DNA of 64,000 bases from Bartonella queenslandensis (GCF_018155095.1 NZ_NAAI01000006.1:1-64000); one strand, 5' to 3'; numbered from the stretch's first letter, positions 30,545-40,453 are shown. Made by a program: numbers and translations. The notes: generated by a model not told the origin, from the letters alone.

Positions 30545-30870
30545 TATTGAATGAGAGTCCCGAATAACGTAAGATTCTCTCATTTTAAATCTGTGTATGT
30601 TGAATCAATCACAACCATTCCTTTGCACGTCATAAGTGGATGAACCATGGGGGTAAAAACTGTGTAAGAAAGGATTAAAAATGGCTTTTAATGAACGCTC
30701 TCAAGTGCTAACGGCTGTCGCAACACTGGGAGCAAAGATATATGATGATCCGGCTTGCTCTTTTATGCAGCTTGAAAGTAAGAAAACTCAATGGAGTTTA
30801 TATTATTGTATGAAGACTTGACCGTTCTACTCTTCTATATTCTTCACATATACTCTTCACGGACGCCCTT
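30545..30870 (+). pseudogene. integrase start fragment with leader (copy 4)
   Basis: The leader AGTCCCGAATAACGTAAGAT is followed by AAGAAAGGATTAAAAATGGC, with a MAFNERSQVL-like start at 30681. Downstream, a badly decayed trace of the arm-binding domain is present (TTCACGGACGCCCTTATGAA). Confidence 0.5.
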
Positions 30871-31268
30871 ATGAAATAGGGTTTTGTCTCTTGAAAAAAG
30901 TCTCTTTTAAAGAATGATCTCAAATTCCAACGGTTATGATCGTCTTTTAAAGGCGTCAAATAAATAATACCGCAATCTTCGTTCCATATATTTTCAAGCT
31001 TCAATACATTGAGAAGACTCCATTGAAAACGCCCCTTTAGAAAAATAAAGCATATTTTCTCTCAATTCTTTCACGCGCCCCCTCTCGACTCCACTTTATA
31101 AATACCCCTACTTGATAAATCTTCCCACCTGATAAATGTTCTTGTACTTCCTTTATTTGCCAGCTTTATTTTCATGGCATCCCAACACTCTTTGTTTTGC
31201 AGCGCAACCTTTTTGCAATTTTTCAGTTTTTAACTTTTAGGTTGACTTTCCGTTTATTTTTCTTATTG

Positions 31269-31285
31269 TTTAGAATTATTCTAAA
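31269..31285. promoter_or_regulatory. ICE-type iron box (Irr site) before mbfA
   Basis: TTTAGAA-TTA-TTCTAAA is a perfect palindrome with 7-base arms. It matches the iron-control element bound by Irr in rhizobia and Agrobacterium, and it lies 18 bases upstream of the mbfA-like start. In those bacteria Irr represses mbfA under low iron; the same control is inferred here. Confidence 0.75.
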
Positions 31286-31302
31286 GTGCAAAGGAACAGA
31301 GA

Positions 31303-32112
31303 ATGTTGAAATCGTTTTTTTCATTTGTACAGCGTAAAGCTCTGTTCTTTCGTTCAACACACAAACTAATGCTTCAAGCGCTCAAAGCAAAAGAGCAACA
31401 TGCCGCGCTTTATTTAAAATATGCAAAAGCTCTAGAGCCTTATTCCTCTAGAGAAGCCGCGGTTTTTACCGCCATGGGGCTTCAAGAGCTTGAAAATTAT
31501 AAGCAACTTTTGTGTCTTTCTTGCCATAATCGTGCCCACACTGCTAATGAACTGTGTGAGCAAACTTCTTTTGTAAAAAGCAAGGGGGGTCAACCTTCGC
31601 AGAAAAAAACAGCGGCAAATCAGCCCCTAAAAAAGCCCACGAAAGCACAAAAACAAACACTTTTGACATGGATTCAACCGGGTCTTGCAGGATTAATGGA
31701 TGGCTCTGTCTCCACCCTTGCCCCCATTTTTGCCGCAGCTTTTGCCACAGGAGAAACGCATCAAACCTTTTTGATAGGGCTCTCAGCTTCTATTGGTGCG
31801 GGGCTTTCAATGGGTTTCACAGAAGCAGCCCATGATGATGGAAAATTATCAGGGCGTGGTTCACCATTGAAAAGAGGTCTTGCCAGCGGCATTATGACAA
31901 CATTAGGGGGGTTAGGTCATACGCTTCCCTATTTGATCCACTCTTTTTACCTTGCAACAGTGATTGCCTGTATTATTGTTTTTTTCGAACTAGGCGCCAT
32001 TGTTTGGATTCAGAACAAATACATGTCGACCCCTTTTTGGCGCGCCTCTTTACAGGTCATCATTGGGGGCGCTCTGGTTTTTGCCACTGGGATTCTTATC
32101 GGGAGTATTTAA
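31303..32112 (+). CDS. mbfA: MbfA-like iron exporter (erythrin-VIT family), shortened
   Basis: The protein has 269 residues. The C-terminal 150 form a VIT1/CCC1-type membrane domain (IQPGLAGLMDGSVSTLAPIFAA; GLSASIGAGLSMGFTEAAHDD) with about five helices. The N-terminal helical region (about 15-75) resembles the second half of the ferritin-like erythrin domain of MbfA. However, it is shorter than the usual protein of about 325 residues, and an expected ExxH pair is not evident (QELENYKQL). Iron export is inferred from family and promoter. The ferroxidase site may be reduced or lost. Confidence 0.8.
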   Translation: MLKSFFSFVQRKALFFRSTHKLMLQALKAKEQHAALYLKYAKALEPYSSREAAVFTAMGLQELENYKQLLCLSCHNRAHTANELCEQTSFVKSKGGQPSQKKTAANQPLKKPTKAQKQTLLTWIQPGLAGLMDGSVSTLAPIFAAAFATGETHQTFLIGLSASIGAGLSMGFTEAAHDDGKLSGRGSPLKRGLASGIMTTLGGLGHTLPYLIHSFYLATVIACIIVFFELGAIVWIQNKYMSTPFWRASLQVIIGGALVFATGILIGSI

Positions 32113-32484
32113 AAAAACGCATACCCCATAATTTCGATCTCTCATGGATTGTCCCTTTTAGCGAAACATCAAATCATCATTGGCAATGCCCTTATTAAAA
32201 GTGCTCTTATGGTGCCTTAATATTTTTACCTGTAGAGAAATCTTACCTATAATAAATCATTGAGATCTCAAATACACGTTCTCCTTCATAGGCATAAGCC
32301 ATCATTGATAATGCCATTTCTGAAAATTGCATTGGAAGTGCTTTGGAAGCTTATGAATCAACAAGAGATGATAAGCAAGCTCTGGGGACAACCTGTATCA
32401 AAAACCTTTATCGACTTGTTTTATGGATATCTTTTGTTAAAGTGCTCTTTTTTCTAGAACACATATTTCGGAAATACCTTGATC

Positions 32485-33024
32485 ATGACGCATACTGAAA
32501 CCAACGCCCCTCTCAACAACCAAGAAAATGGTGTTTCTTCTCACGCTTCACACCCTGTGACTTTATTTGTTCAACGTCTTGCACACGGACAAGGTTTAGA
32601 ACTTCCTCACTACGCGACAGCGGGTTCTGCCGGTCTTGATCTCCGTGCAGCCCTTGGAGAAGAAGAAACTCTCGTTCTTGCGCCAGGGCAGCGAGCCCTT
32701 ATTCCAACGGGCCTCATTTTTCATTTATCACCAGGGTATGAAGCACAAATACGTCCACGCTCTGGCTTAGCCTTAAAGCACGGCATCACGTGTCTCAACA
32801 CCCCAGGAACGATTGATAGTGATTACCGTGGTGAAGTCAAAGTCCTTCTCATTAATTGTGGTCAGGAAGACTTTTCCATTCAACGGGGAATGCGTATTGC
32901 CCAAACAGTTATCGCCCCCGTATCCCAAGTCAATGTTTGCGCCATTGAACCAGAGCAAAAAGACAACCAAAACCATAACGAAAGCCGTGGAACAGGCGGT
33001 TTTGGTTCAACAGGGCATACTTAA
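32485..33024 (+). CDS. dut: deoxyuridine 5'-triphosphate nucleotidohydrolase
   Basis: The protein has 179 residues from ATG 32485. It hydrolyses dUTP to dUMP and pyrophosphate, keeping uracil out of DNA. The five family motifs are visible: [33 protein letters not shown], and the C-terminal arm [10 protein letters not shown] that closes over the substrate. It has about 25 extra N-terminal residues compared with the minimal trimeric enzyme. A decayed partial copy lies about 300 bases downstream. Confidence 0.95.
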   Translation: MTHTETNAPLNNQENGVSSHASHPVTLFVQRLAHGQGLELPHYATAGSAGLDLRAALGEEETLVLAPGQRALIPTGLIFHLSPGYEAQIRPRSGLALKHGITCLNTPGTIDSDYRGEVKVLLINCGQEDFSIQRGMRIAQTVIAPVSQVNVCAIEPEQKDNQNHNESRGTGGFGSTGHT

Positions 33025-33301
33025 ATAGCTCTGAAAAATTTGCTTTTAAAGGAACACGGGCTCATTCACACGACTCTTTCACTTCTGGGATCCTTGATTT
33101 TTTTTGAGAGTCTTTGGGCTTTAAAGCGTAGGAGCATGCATAACGCCCATTGACGCCCAAGACTCCTTCGCTAGACATACCCCTAAAAAAGCTTGAGAGC
33201 AGCATCTTTTTTTCCTATCTCTTCTAAAAGCTTCACAATCCCGTTACTTTATCAATTCAGTGTCTTGCGTTTGAAACAATGCAACGTCCTTATATGGCTG
33301 T

Positions 33302-33407
33302 TTCTGCTGATCTTGATGACATACAGCCCTTGGAGAAGAAGGAACTCTCGTTCTTGCGCCAGAGCAGCGTGCCCTTATTCCAACACATCTTTCATTGATC
33401 ACTTGGA
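33302..33407 (+). pseudogene. decayed fragment of dut
   Basis: CTTGGAGAAGAAGGAACTCT and GTTCTTGCGCCAGAGCAGCG match dut around 32640-32740 with a few changes and a small deletion. Confidence 0.75.
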
Positions 33408-33459
33408 GCTTTAAAACTTTTAAAGTACACATCCTTCTAGGCTTCTCATTCAGCCTCCT

Positions 33460-33603
33460 CCCTTCACATGCCACAACACCCTTCACATGCCACAACACCC
33501 TTGAAACGCCTCAATACCCTTGAAACGCCTCAATACCCCTGAAACGCCTCAATACCCCTGAAACGCCTCAATACCCCTGAAACGCCTCAATACCCCTGAA
33601 ACG
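33460..33603. repeat. 19-bp tandem repeat
   Basis: About 7.5 units: two of CCCTTCACATGCCACAACA, then CCC(T/C)TGAAACGCCTCAATA repeated. The change of unit sequence within one period shows stepwise expansion. Confidence 0.9.
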
Positions 33604-33649
33604 ATTGACGATGATGATCCGGAAGACGCATCATCTTGATTGATAAGAA

Positions 33650-33965
33650 TAATTCATTTCCTTGTAAAATAAGAGATCCAAATGTCATGAGATTTTCTCA
33701 TTGCAAATCTGTTTGCCCCCATCAAAGCCAAGTCTCTTATCCGTAACAAGCGCTGCTGACCATGTAGATAAAAACTGAAAAAATGCTTCTTATGCCCCCC
33801 ATGAGCCAAAGACTGTCACAACCTTGCACAATACATTGATTTATAATGATAATTCACTGTATTGTCTGATGAATAAGAGTACCTAATACCGTAAGATTTT
33901 CTCATTCCAAGCCCATTTATATTGAATCAACCCAAACCATTCGCTTGCACATCATAAGCAGAATG
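33650..33965 (+). repeat. two further integrase-leader repeats
   Basis: Leader copies begin near 33665 and 33876 (TGAGATTTTCTCATT and GTAAGATTTTCTCATT cores). Each is preceded by a CATTGATTTATAATGATAA-like motif. No integrase reading frame follows. Confidence 0.55.
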
Positions 33966-34032
33966 CCATCATTAATTTCACTCTATGACTGTGATAAAAT
34001 TGCTTTATTTTCTTCAAAAAAGGCTTTTTTTA

Positions 34033-34638
34033 TCACGGGTCCAAAGCTGTTCCAGAAGTTGCAGAAATATGAGGGTTTAAGGCATCGCTCGTTGTTTCTG
34101 CCTGCTGCCCCACCATGTTAGCGTCCGCTCTCTCAATAACACCGTCTGCCACACTAGGTCCCTCTGTCCCATCAGCTGTTTTATGATTAATCACACCTCT
34201 TGCATCAAGATTGGGAGAACTTTGCAATCCGACAAGACCGATTTTACGATATCCAGCCATACGTATTTGGTTTAACAAATCAATGACAATGCCATAATCA
34301 ATTTCACTATCCGCTTTAATTAAAATTTTTGTCTCTAAATTTTGCTTAGTTTCCCTTAACAAAGTTTCTCTCAAAGCTGCTTGTTTTATAAGATGATCGG
34401 CAATGTAAAGAGAATGATCTTTTTGCAAAGTGACATACAAAGGCTCATCGGGTTGAACCGCAGAAGGTTCTTGCGTTATAGAAGGAAGCTGAACAGGAAT
34501 AACAGATGTTGCCAGTGGTGCAGCAACCATAAAAACAATCAGCAACACCAACACAACATCAATAAAAGGCGTTACATTGATTTCGCTGTGCAACCCGCTT
34601 TCATCAGTATCCCAATCATCATTAAAGCTTGCTTTCAT
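34033..34638 (-). CDS. exbD: biopolymer transport protein ExbD (TolR family)
   Basis: The protein has 201 residues. A single N-terminal membrane helix carries the essential proton-path aspartate Asp27 in NVTPFIDVVLVLLIVFMV. A periplasmic domain follows (ITQEPSAVQPDEPLYVTLQK; LLNQIRMAGYRKIGLVG). The last 55 or so residues are a low-complexity extension beyond the usual length of about 145. With ExbB it energises TonB-dependent uptake, probably of heme. It overlaps exbB as ATGA. A TolR identity cannot be excluded on sequence alone. Confidence 0.8.
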   Translation of the reverse strand: MKASFNDDWDTDESGLHSEINVTPFIDVVLVLLIVFMVAAPLATSVIPVQLPSITQEPSAVQPDEPLYVTLQKDHSLYIADHLIKQAALRETLLRETKQNLETKILIKADSEIDYGIVIDLLNQIRMAGYRKIGLVGLQSSPNLDARGVINHKTADGTEGPSVADGVIERADANMVGQQAETTSDALNPHISATSGTALDP

Positions 34639-35510
34639 TTTGTATGACTTTTCTGTTGTTTTTGTCGATCAAGTTCACGGCTCAAGAGCCTTTCAAGAGC
34701 AGCAGCGATATCCCCTAAATCACTGCGATAGCCATTCAAAGCACGCATAAGACTATTATACATAACAACGGCGGGAATAGCTACAAAAAGCCCCATAGCC
34801 GTTGCGAATAAGGCTTCAGCAATTCCAGGAGCAACCACATCAAGCCGCGTTGTTTGAGATTGAGCAATTCCAATAAAAGAATTCATAATTCCCCAAACCG
34901 TTGCAAAAAGCCCCACAAAGGGTGCAATGGCACCAATGGTTGCAAGAACAGCGTTGCCATACGCAACACGCCGTGTCGCAGCCAGCAAGCAGCGCGACAA
35001 AAGTGAATGAACTCTTTCTTTTAAACCTTCATGAACATCGCGGATATAACCATCGCGAGAAGTACCTTCATATTGATCGTTTTCTTCATAAAAGAGAATA
35101 TCTTCAAGTGTTTGTGCACTTTTTCTTGTATGAGCTCTCTCACCAAAGCTTTCACTTGTCCCTTCAGAAGTAACAAAATGAACCTGTTGTGTAGAAAGAT
35201 AGACTTCCTTAAGAACCTCTTTGAGAAAAAACACCCCAGCTCCTTTGCTTTCTTTCAAGCTTGCTGCCAAACGCGTAAGAGTCTGAGCATTAAGAACCAA
35301 TTGTAGTTCATGACGCACGCGTCGTTTTGCCAAAGTAATCTCAATAATTTTTACAAAAGCAATTGTCCAAGACATCAAAGAAGCAAGCAATAAAAGAATG
35401 ATAACAGCTTTCACCACCCAATCAGCAGCCATAAACATAGAAAAAGGAGAAAAATCATGCGCTGTCAATACAGCAGAATGACTCTCTAAAGGGACAGTTT
35501 CAGATTCCAT
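34635..35510 (-). CDS. exbB: biopolymer transport protein ExbB (TolQ family)
   Basis: The protein has 291 residues. Three membrane segments are visible (about 30-52, 188-210 and 232-255), and the conserved MotA/TolQ/ExbB region is present (ATIGAIAPFVGLFATVWGIM and GIAEALFATAMGLFVAIPAV). The cytoplasmic loop is longer than in enteric ExbB. It forms a proton channel with ExbD to drive TonB. The two genes form an operon; a short palindrome lies upstream. Confidence 0.82.
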   Translation of the reverse strand: MESETVPLESHSAVLTAHDFSPFSMFMAADWVVKAVIILLLLASLMSWTIAFVKIIEITLAKRRVRHELQLVLNAQTLTRLAASLKESKGAGVFFLKEVLKEVYLSTQQVHFVTSEGTSESFGERAHTRKSAQTLEDILFYEENDQYEGTSRDGYIRDVHEGLKERVHSLLSRCLLAATRRVAYGNAVLATIGAIAPFVGLFATVWGIMNSFIGIAQSQTTRLDVVAPGIAEALFATAMGLFVAIPAVVMYNSLMRALNGYRSDLGDIAAALERLLSRELDRQKQQKSHTK

Positions 35511-35635
35511 TTCTCTCTCACACTCTTGTGGTCTTAATCTTTTTGACGCAGCATACCATCCCGCCGCACAGCATCACTGTTCCGCAATGCACCTTTCCTT
35601 CAACGTCACTTTCACATTTCTCTTAAGAAAGAAAA

Positions 35636-35649
35636 CTTGATAAATCAAG
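35636..35649. promoter_or_regulatory. palindrome upstream of exbB
   Basis: CTTGAT-AA-ATCAAG lies about 126 bases before exbB, within a longer imperfect dyad (GAAAAC ... GTTTTC). It may be an operator; no known regulator matches exactly. Confidence 0.35.
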
Positions 35650-36513
35650 TATAGTTTTCTTCACTCAATTCTCTTTTATTCTAGGAAATTCATTCAAAAA
35701 AAATTTTATAATCCTTCAAAAAATTTATCTACCCCAACCGATTTACACCATAAATTTGGCAAAATGATAGACTTGTAAGAAATATCCCATATAATATTTT
35801 AATTTTTAAAAATAACACATTGATTTATAATAATAATTTATCATAACGGCTCTTGAATAAACCCAACAACACAGCTCCTTATACGGAATAATTTGTATGA
35901 AATAAGCAGCAAAGATGAAGTATTTTAAGAAAAGATATTGATCTTTTAAAAACTCAATTCTTTAAACTTCTCTTCTCACAATTAAACATATACCATACAT
36001 CTTTAAAAAAGGACGATCGCACTCTTTTAAACAGATAAAGAATACAATGAGGCGTGTTCATTTGGCCCCTCCAATGCATAAGAGAAAAAGAACAAGCAAT
36101 ATTATTTTTCTTCTCTGCTTCAAAAATATAACAATAGTATAATTTCTCTTGTAAAATTTTTCCTGCAAAATCGCCAAAACCATATTTTTTGATTTGTCAC
36201 AAGTCTTTAAAAAACCAGTTTCAACATACTTAACAAAACCGCCCCACGAGAAACTGAAGAATTAAGTTAATTTCAACAACGAGGGTCCTTTACCGACAAA
36301 ATCCAATCTTATAAGCCCAATTACATCTTATAGACGAAATTATAGGTGAAATTTATTTTATCAAAAATAATTTTAAATTCGACAAAATGAAGGGAACCCC
36401 AAAAAGCTTTGAGCGTTACCCAAGCAGTAAAAATTTTCACTCCAATGCAAATGATTACGATGAACACACCAACAAAATATCAACACAGATATACAAGAGA
36501 GGGAAAAAACATC
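35650..36513. other. A+T-rich non-coding stretch
   Basis: No gene was seen between exbB and the gene at 36514. One more copy of the CATTGATTTATAATAATAA motif lies near 35818. Confidence 0.4.
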
Positions 36514-36852
36514 ATGGCCAATAATAAAACAACACAAAAGAATAAAACAACCGCAGAAAAGGACCTACAAAATGAGCTCCAAGGACAGTTAGAAACGTTA
36601 CGCCATGAAATTTCAGATATGACCTCAGCACTGACAGATCTTGGTGCCAAAAAATTCAATGCCGCCAAAGATAAAGCAGAAAAGCTGTACCACTCCGCGA
36701 AAGAGAGCAGTGAAGACATCATGTCTCAGGCAAAAGATAAAATCAGTGAACTTGAACAAACCATGAATCAATGCGTTCGCAAAAATCCTGGTAAAAGTGT
36801 TTTGTTTGCGGCAGGTGTTGGTTTTATTCTTTCTCAATTATTGCGTCGTTAA
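36514..36852 (+). CDS. ElaB/YqjD/DUF883-type membrane-anchored protein
   Basis: The start is placed at ATG 36514 (112 residues), preceded by GAGAGGGAAA; the frame is open further upstream without protein-like sequence. A long amphipathic helix (about 18-85) is followed by the family's C-terminal anchor, KNPGKSVLFAAGVGFILSQL, ending in RR. E. coli YqjD and ElaB tether ribosomes to the membrane in stationary phase; that role here is an inference. The next gene begins 3 bases after the stop, as in yqjD-yqjE. Confidence 0.8.
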   Translation: MANNKTTQKNKTTAEKDLQNELQGQLETLRHEISDMTSALTDLGAKKFNAAKDKAEKLYHSAKESSEDIMSQAKDKISELEQTMNQCVRKNPGKSVLFAAGVGFILSQLLRR

Positions 36853-36855
36853 ACA

Positions 36856-37308
36856 ATGCATAAATTTATCGCACCTCTTTTAAACCATCTTGTCGGTGGA
36901 GGACTTAAAAGCAGAGTCAAGCAAGTGCGCCTTCAAGCCATTTGCTGTGGGTTTATTGGTATTTCATTTTTTATGGCTTTGCTTTTTTTATGTGTTATCG
37001 GTTTTCTTTCGTTATGTACTGTTGTAAAGCCTCTTACCGCCGCCAGTATCATGTTTTTAATTTGGCTTTTTCTTGGGTTCTTAAGTCTTATTATCAATCG
37101 GGTTCTTAAGGCTTATCAACGCTATGACCAACAAAAAAAGACCGCAGAACAACGCCACAAATTGATGACAGATGCAACCGTTTCCAGCCTTACCGTTCTC
37201 AGTCAACATCTTCCTTTTGCCAAATTGAGTGTCCCCATTCTCGGACTAGCAACTTATTTTCTGTGGAAAAAAGATAAAAAAGACCGCTTTTCAGATGAAA
37301 ATATGTGA
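36856..37308 (+). CDS. YqjE/holin-superfamily-like membrane protein
   Basis: The protein has 150 residues. Two adjacent membrane helices (about 28-52 and 58-80) are followed by a charged helix, a short third hydrophobic stretch (PILGLATYFLW), and a lysine-rich end. It directly follows the ElaB/YqjD-type gene, matching the conserved yqjD-yqjE arrangement. A strong terminator closes the unit. Confidence 0.65.
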   Translation: MHKFIAPLLNHLVGGGLKSRVKQVRLQAICCGFIGISFFMALLFLCVIGFLSLCTVVKPLTAASIMFLIWLFLGFLSLIINRVLKAYQRYDQQKKTAEQRHKLMTDATVSSLTVLSQHLPFAKLSVPILGLATYFLWKKDKKDRFSDENM

Positions 37309-37330
37309 GACTATGACTCTAATCCCCCCC

Positions 37331-37366
37331 AAGTGCTTTCTTTTATTGTAAAAGAAAGCACTTTTT
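37331..37366. terminator. bidirectional terminator
   Basis: The 14-base stem AAGTGCTTTCTTTT / AAAAGAAAGCACTT is followed by T5. It lies between the converging gene at 36856-37308 and the repC relic. Confidence 0.9.
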
Positions 37367-37393
37367 GGTCATTTTTTTAATTTCTTCAAGGGC

Positions 37394-38421
37394 TTAAGAA
37401 GAAATTCCCTTCATTTTGGCTAAAAATTCCATAGAGCCTATCAAATCCCTTTCGGATTGCAATCCATGTTTCATGAACATAGTAACATTAGGCAAAGCTT
37501 GTGCTAAAAGTTCTGGTTTGATTTGAAGCGATTTACTGTTTTTTGAAGGTAATGTATTTTCAGTTTTGCCTTTTTCTATTTTTTCATAAGCTATTTTTGT
37601 CTTTTCGATTTTCTCTATATTTTGATTATTTTCGTTAGAGTTTAAACATTCACTTTCGTTACAGTTACTAATTAGATTAGAGGTTGTATATTCTATATGC
37701 ATTTCGTCAGCAAAATGCCTGTATTTTGTTTTTGATGTTTTTTGCTTAAAAAAGCCCTCTAAAATCCACTGAAAAAGATCTATTGCCTTATGCAATTTTT
37801 CCACTGAAGCTTTGACTGGGCGACCAATAATATGAATAATTTTTTGCATTCTAGAAAAAAGCAAGGATGTAAATGGAGTAGATTCAATTGATGCGTAAGA
37901 AGCTTTAATTTGTCGCACCAACCCCTAAAAAAATGCAAAACATCCTTTTGTTTGCTCTTAGCCTCTAGAACTTCATTAATTTTTTGTTTAAGTTCGTCGT
38001 ATCGAGCAACAAGAATACGTAAATCAATCCCACAAGCTGTTATAATTCCATGACTACGGCTTCGCGATGAATAGCGTTTAAAATTACCAGAATCCCGCAT
38101 GACAATAAGACCACAATCATAAAGACGTGAAAGCAATATACTCACGCGTGATTCACTACGGCAAATTTCATTACCAAGACAGTAATTGCTTTTAAAAACG
38201 ATAGGAACTCCACCTTTTTCAAATGAAGACGTCGAAGCTGTATTCAATAAAGGCAAGAGAAGTTTTGCTTCTGTCTCTCGTATAAAACCAGCCATCTCTA
38301 ATTTTCTAGCCAGTCCAATTAATTGCCCCCGACTCACGGAACCAATTTCAGCAGTTTCAGCTAATTTTCTATATTCTATATGATGTTCACTTAACTTTCT
38401 TCCAGAAATTTTATTAACCAT
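37394..38421 (-). pseudogene. repC: plasmid replication initiator RepC, frameshifted
   Basis: The minus-strand product from 38421 shows the RepC N-terminal winged-helix region: STSSFEKGGVPIVFKSN, then LSRLYDCGLIVMRDSGNFKR, then FGxDL-like ACGIDLRILVARYDEL. RepC initiates repABC plasmid replication. The frame is lost near 37921-37930, at a run of seven T. The rest (MVRQIKASYAS onward) continues in another frame to 37394. repA and repB are absent. This marks the start of plasmid-derived DNA in the chromosome. Confidence 0.65.
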
Positions 38422-38721
38422 AATTGTTGCAACCTCTCTATAAGAGGCAAAAAAATGTAAAAAACACCCTTTTTCTACAAAATTTCTCTTGCAGAATGCA
38501 TCACGATAAATTAAATTAGAAGAAATTTTTAGGATTTAATTCACCGTATAGGTATTTTAGAAACCCTTCTGTTGTCGCAGTTGGGTTTTTATTTTTCTGT
38601 CATTGTGTTTTCCCTCTATTTGAGTAGACTCACGACATTACACAATAAGTCAAAGTGCAACTGTACTGAAAAGAATAAAAATTTTAACATAGTTAAAATT
38701 AGGTTTCCGTATCTCTATTTT

Positions 38722-38850
38722 TCAATCCAGTATCGTTTGTGAAAAGAACACGCATGCCGTAAAAACAAAATTTGGATTGATAAGATACCAAGCTCTATGT
38801 TTTTGTTTAGCAATAATACCAGCTTTTTCTAACTCAGCTACACCACATAA
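38722..38850 (-). pseudogene. fragment resembling a RepL-type replication protein
   Basis: A short open stretch reads AELEKAGIIAKQKHRAWYLI, then NPNFVF. This resembles the winged-helix end of plasmid RepL-like proteins (aG.I......Y.iNP..f). Only about 40 residues remain, so the assignment is weak. Confidence 0.35.
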
Positions 38851-38972
38851 AAAGGTTGTTTATGATAATGCCAGTTTCTTATCTTGAGACGCAAGAAACA
38901 TTTTCAAAACAGCTTTATCCAAAACTACTGTATCAGTGCAAATTAATCTGCTCCGGAGTATCCAAACCAAAA

Positions 38973-39146
38973 CTAAAAAACTTTTATTCCTGCTGCTTTG
39001 AGCTCAAACATGAGCGCAACATTAATAATGATCTTCTCTTCTGAGTCCTTATTGCCATCCATGAAAGGACACTGATCGTACCTAACGGTTTGCTTTCTTG
39101 GTTTAGTTGATATACTAACGGTCATTTGTGCTAACTTAATTGCCAT
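38973..39146 (-). pseudogene. Doc/Fic-like toxin fragment
   Basis: A 57-codon frame contains CPFMDGNKDSEEK, resembling the HPFxDGNKR motif of Doc and Fic proteins. It has Cys in place of the catalytic His. The rest of the domain is missing, so it should be inactive. Confidence 0.4.
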
Positions 39147-39369
39147 ATATAAAAAAGTTTTCTTTGATATAAGAAATGATTATTCGGTTATTGCCAAATT
39201 TATTTTTATATTTTTATGAAAAAAAATATTTCCGTAGGCAGATGGATATTCAAATGAAAGAAATTAAGTTGCGACAGAAATGGTATTCTCCATATAAAAA
39301 TCCTTTCCTCAATGAACTTGAAATTTGTACTGGTAATCAGGTTATTAAACACATATTATCAAGCAAAAA

Positions 39370-39806
39370 CTGATAAATCCAGATACTGACGAAATAATTG
39401 ATCTACCTACAATTCACGTAATTGAGAAAGAAGATGAAAAAAATTTCATAAAGGTATTTACTGCCGAGATTCAAGCAATCTTTGATCTATCTCGCACTGA
39501 GTATAGGGCTCTTGTCTTAGCTTTGCAAACATATCATACCAATAAAGGAAACCATGACGGGAGCCTCACTCTTGTCTAGTATGAGGGAGGAGTTAATGAA
39601 CAAAAACTGGATATAACCGATAGAACATTTTATAGTGGTTAAAAAAACTCACAAACAAAGGGATTTTAAAACTAAACTCACCTAATCAATATTGGGTTAA
39701 TCCAATTCTATTATTCAAAGGAGATAAAATAGAACTATCTTCTACCAAATCAGATATTTCATCTAATGAATATCAAACAGATCTCGAAGATTTTACAAAA
39801 ATATGA
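39370..39806 (+). pseudogene. RepL-like replication gene, broken
   Basis: The frame from 39370 reads EKEDEKNFIKVFTAEIQAIF, then LSRTEYRALVLALQTYHTN, and stops at 39577. Later segments (LDITDRTFYSG; YWVNPILLFKGDKIEL) follow after stops and frame changes. The order fits a plasmid RepL-like protein. It is opposite in orientation to the fragment at 38722. Confidence 0.4.
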
Positions 39807-39895
39807 CTTGTATCGCTTATCATTATATGCATATATCGCTTATCATTATATGCATATTGTGAGACTTAATCAATCATAATATTAGAGGGGGGATA

Positions 39896-40147
39896 TTGAT
39901 GACAACAATACAGATAGGTAAAAAGGGATTGTTCCTTTTTCTTTTATGGCTTCGTGCTCCATTAAGATTAATACTAAGCGTTATAACAATTATAGGGTTT
40001 GTAGGATTTACTATAATTCCTATTATGGCATTATTAATAGGTTGGTCAATATCATTAACCTATCCTATGATTCTGTTGTTTATGACAAGTTTTGGATCTT
40101 TTCTTCTCATGTTTTATTATGAGAGACTTATAAGATATTTACAATAA
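39896..40147 (+). CDS. small hydrophobic membrane protein
   Basis: The protein has 82-83 residues with two long hydrophobic segments (about 24-52 and 55-75) and a basic N-terminus. GAGGGGGG lies just upstream of the ATG. It precedes a small lipoprotein gene in the same direction, as small accessory genes of conjugative elements often do. No family was recognised. Confidence 0.5.
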   Translation: MMTTIQIGKKGLFLFLLWLRAPLRLILSVITIIGFVGFTIIPIMALLIGWSISLTYPMILLFMTSFGSFLLMFYYERLIRYLQ

Positions 40148-40288
40148 TTATTAACGCATTCTTGCATTCACAATACTCATTAAAAAACGAGCAATCATGA
40201 TCACTGAACATGTATTTTGATACAATAAAGAACTACTTTGTGTATTGGACAATACTATTAATACCTATGATATTTAAAGAGGGATAAA

Positions 40289-40453
40289 ATGCAAAAACTG
40301 ATTTTAATATGTATGGCTATATTAACTATAGGATTAAGCCTTACGGGCTGTGGTAAAAGTGAAGAGGAAAAACGTCAAGCACAACAAGAAGAACAAGCTA
40401 AAAAGTTTTTTGAGACAAAATCGCCAGATACAGATCGGGGACATGCATTTTAA
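40289..40453 (+). CDS. small lipoprotein
   Basis: The protein has 54 residues. Its signal peptide ends in the lipobox LSLTGC, with Cys at about residue 21. The mature part, only 34 residues, is charged (KSEEEKRQAQQEEQAKKFF). AAAGAGGG precedes the ATG. Entry-exclusion lipoproteins of conjugative systems have this size and form, but there is no specific match. Confidence 0.5.
   Translation: MQKLILICMAILTIGLSLTGCGKSEEEKRQAQQEEQAKKFFETKSPDTDRGHAF

Noticed and set aside
33460..33603. CRISPR array
   Set aside because: The 19-bp units are directly abutting, without spacers.
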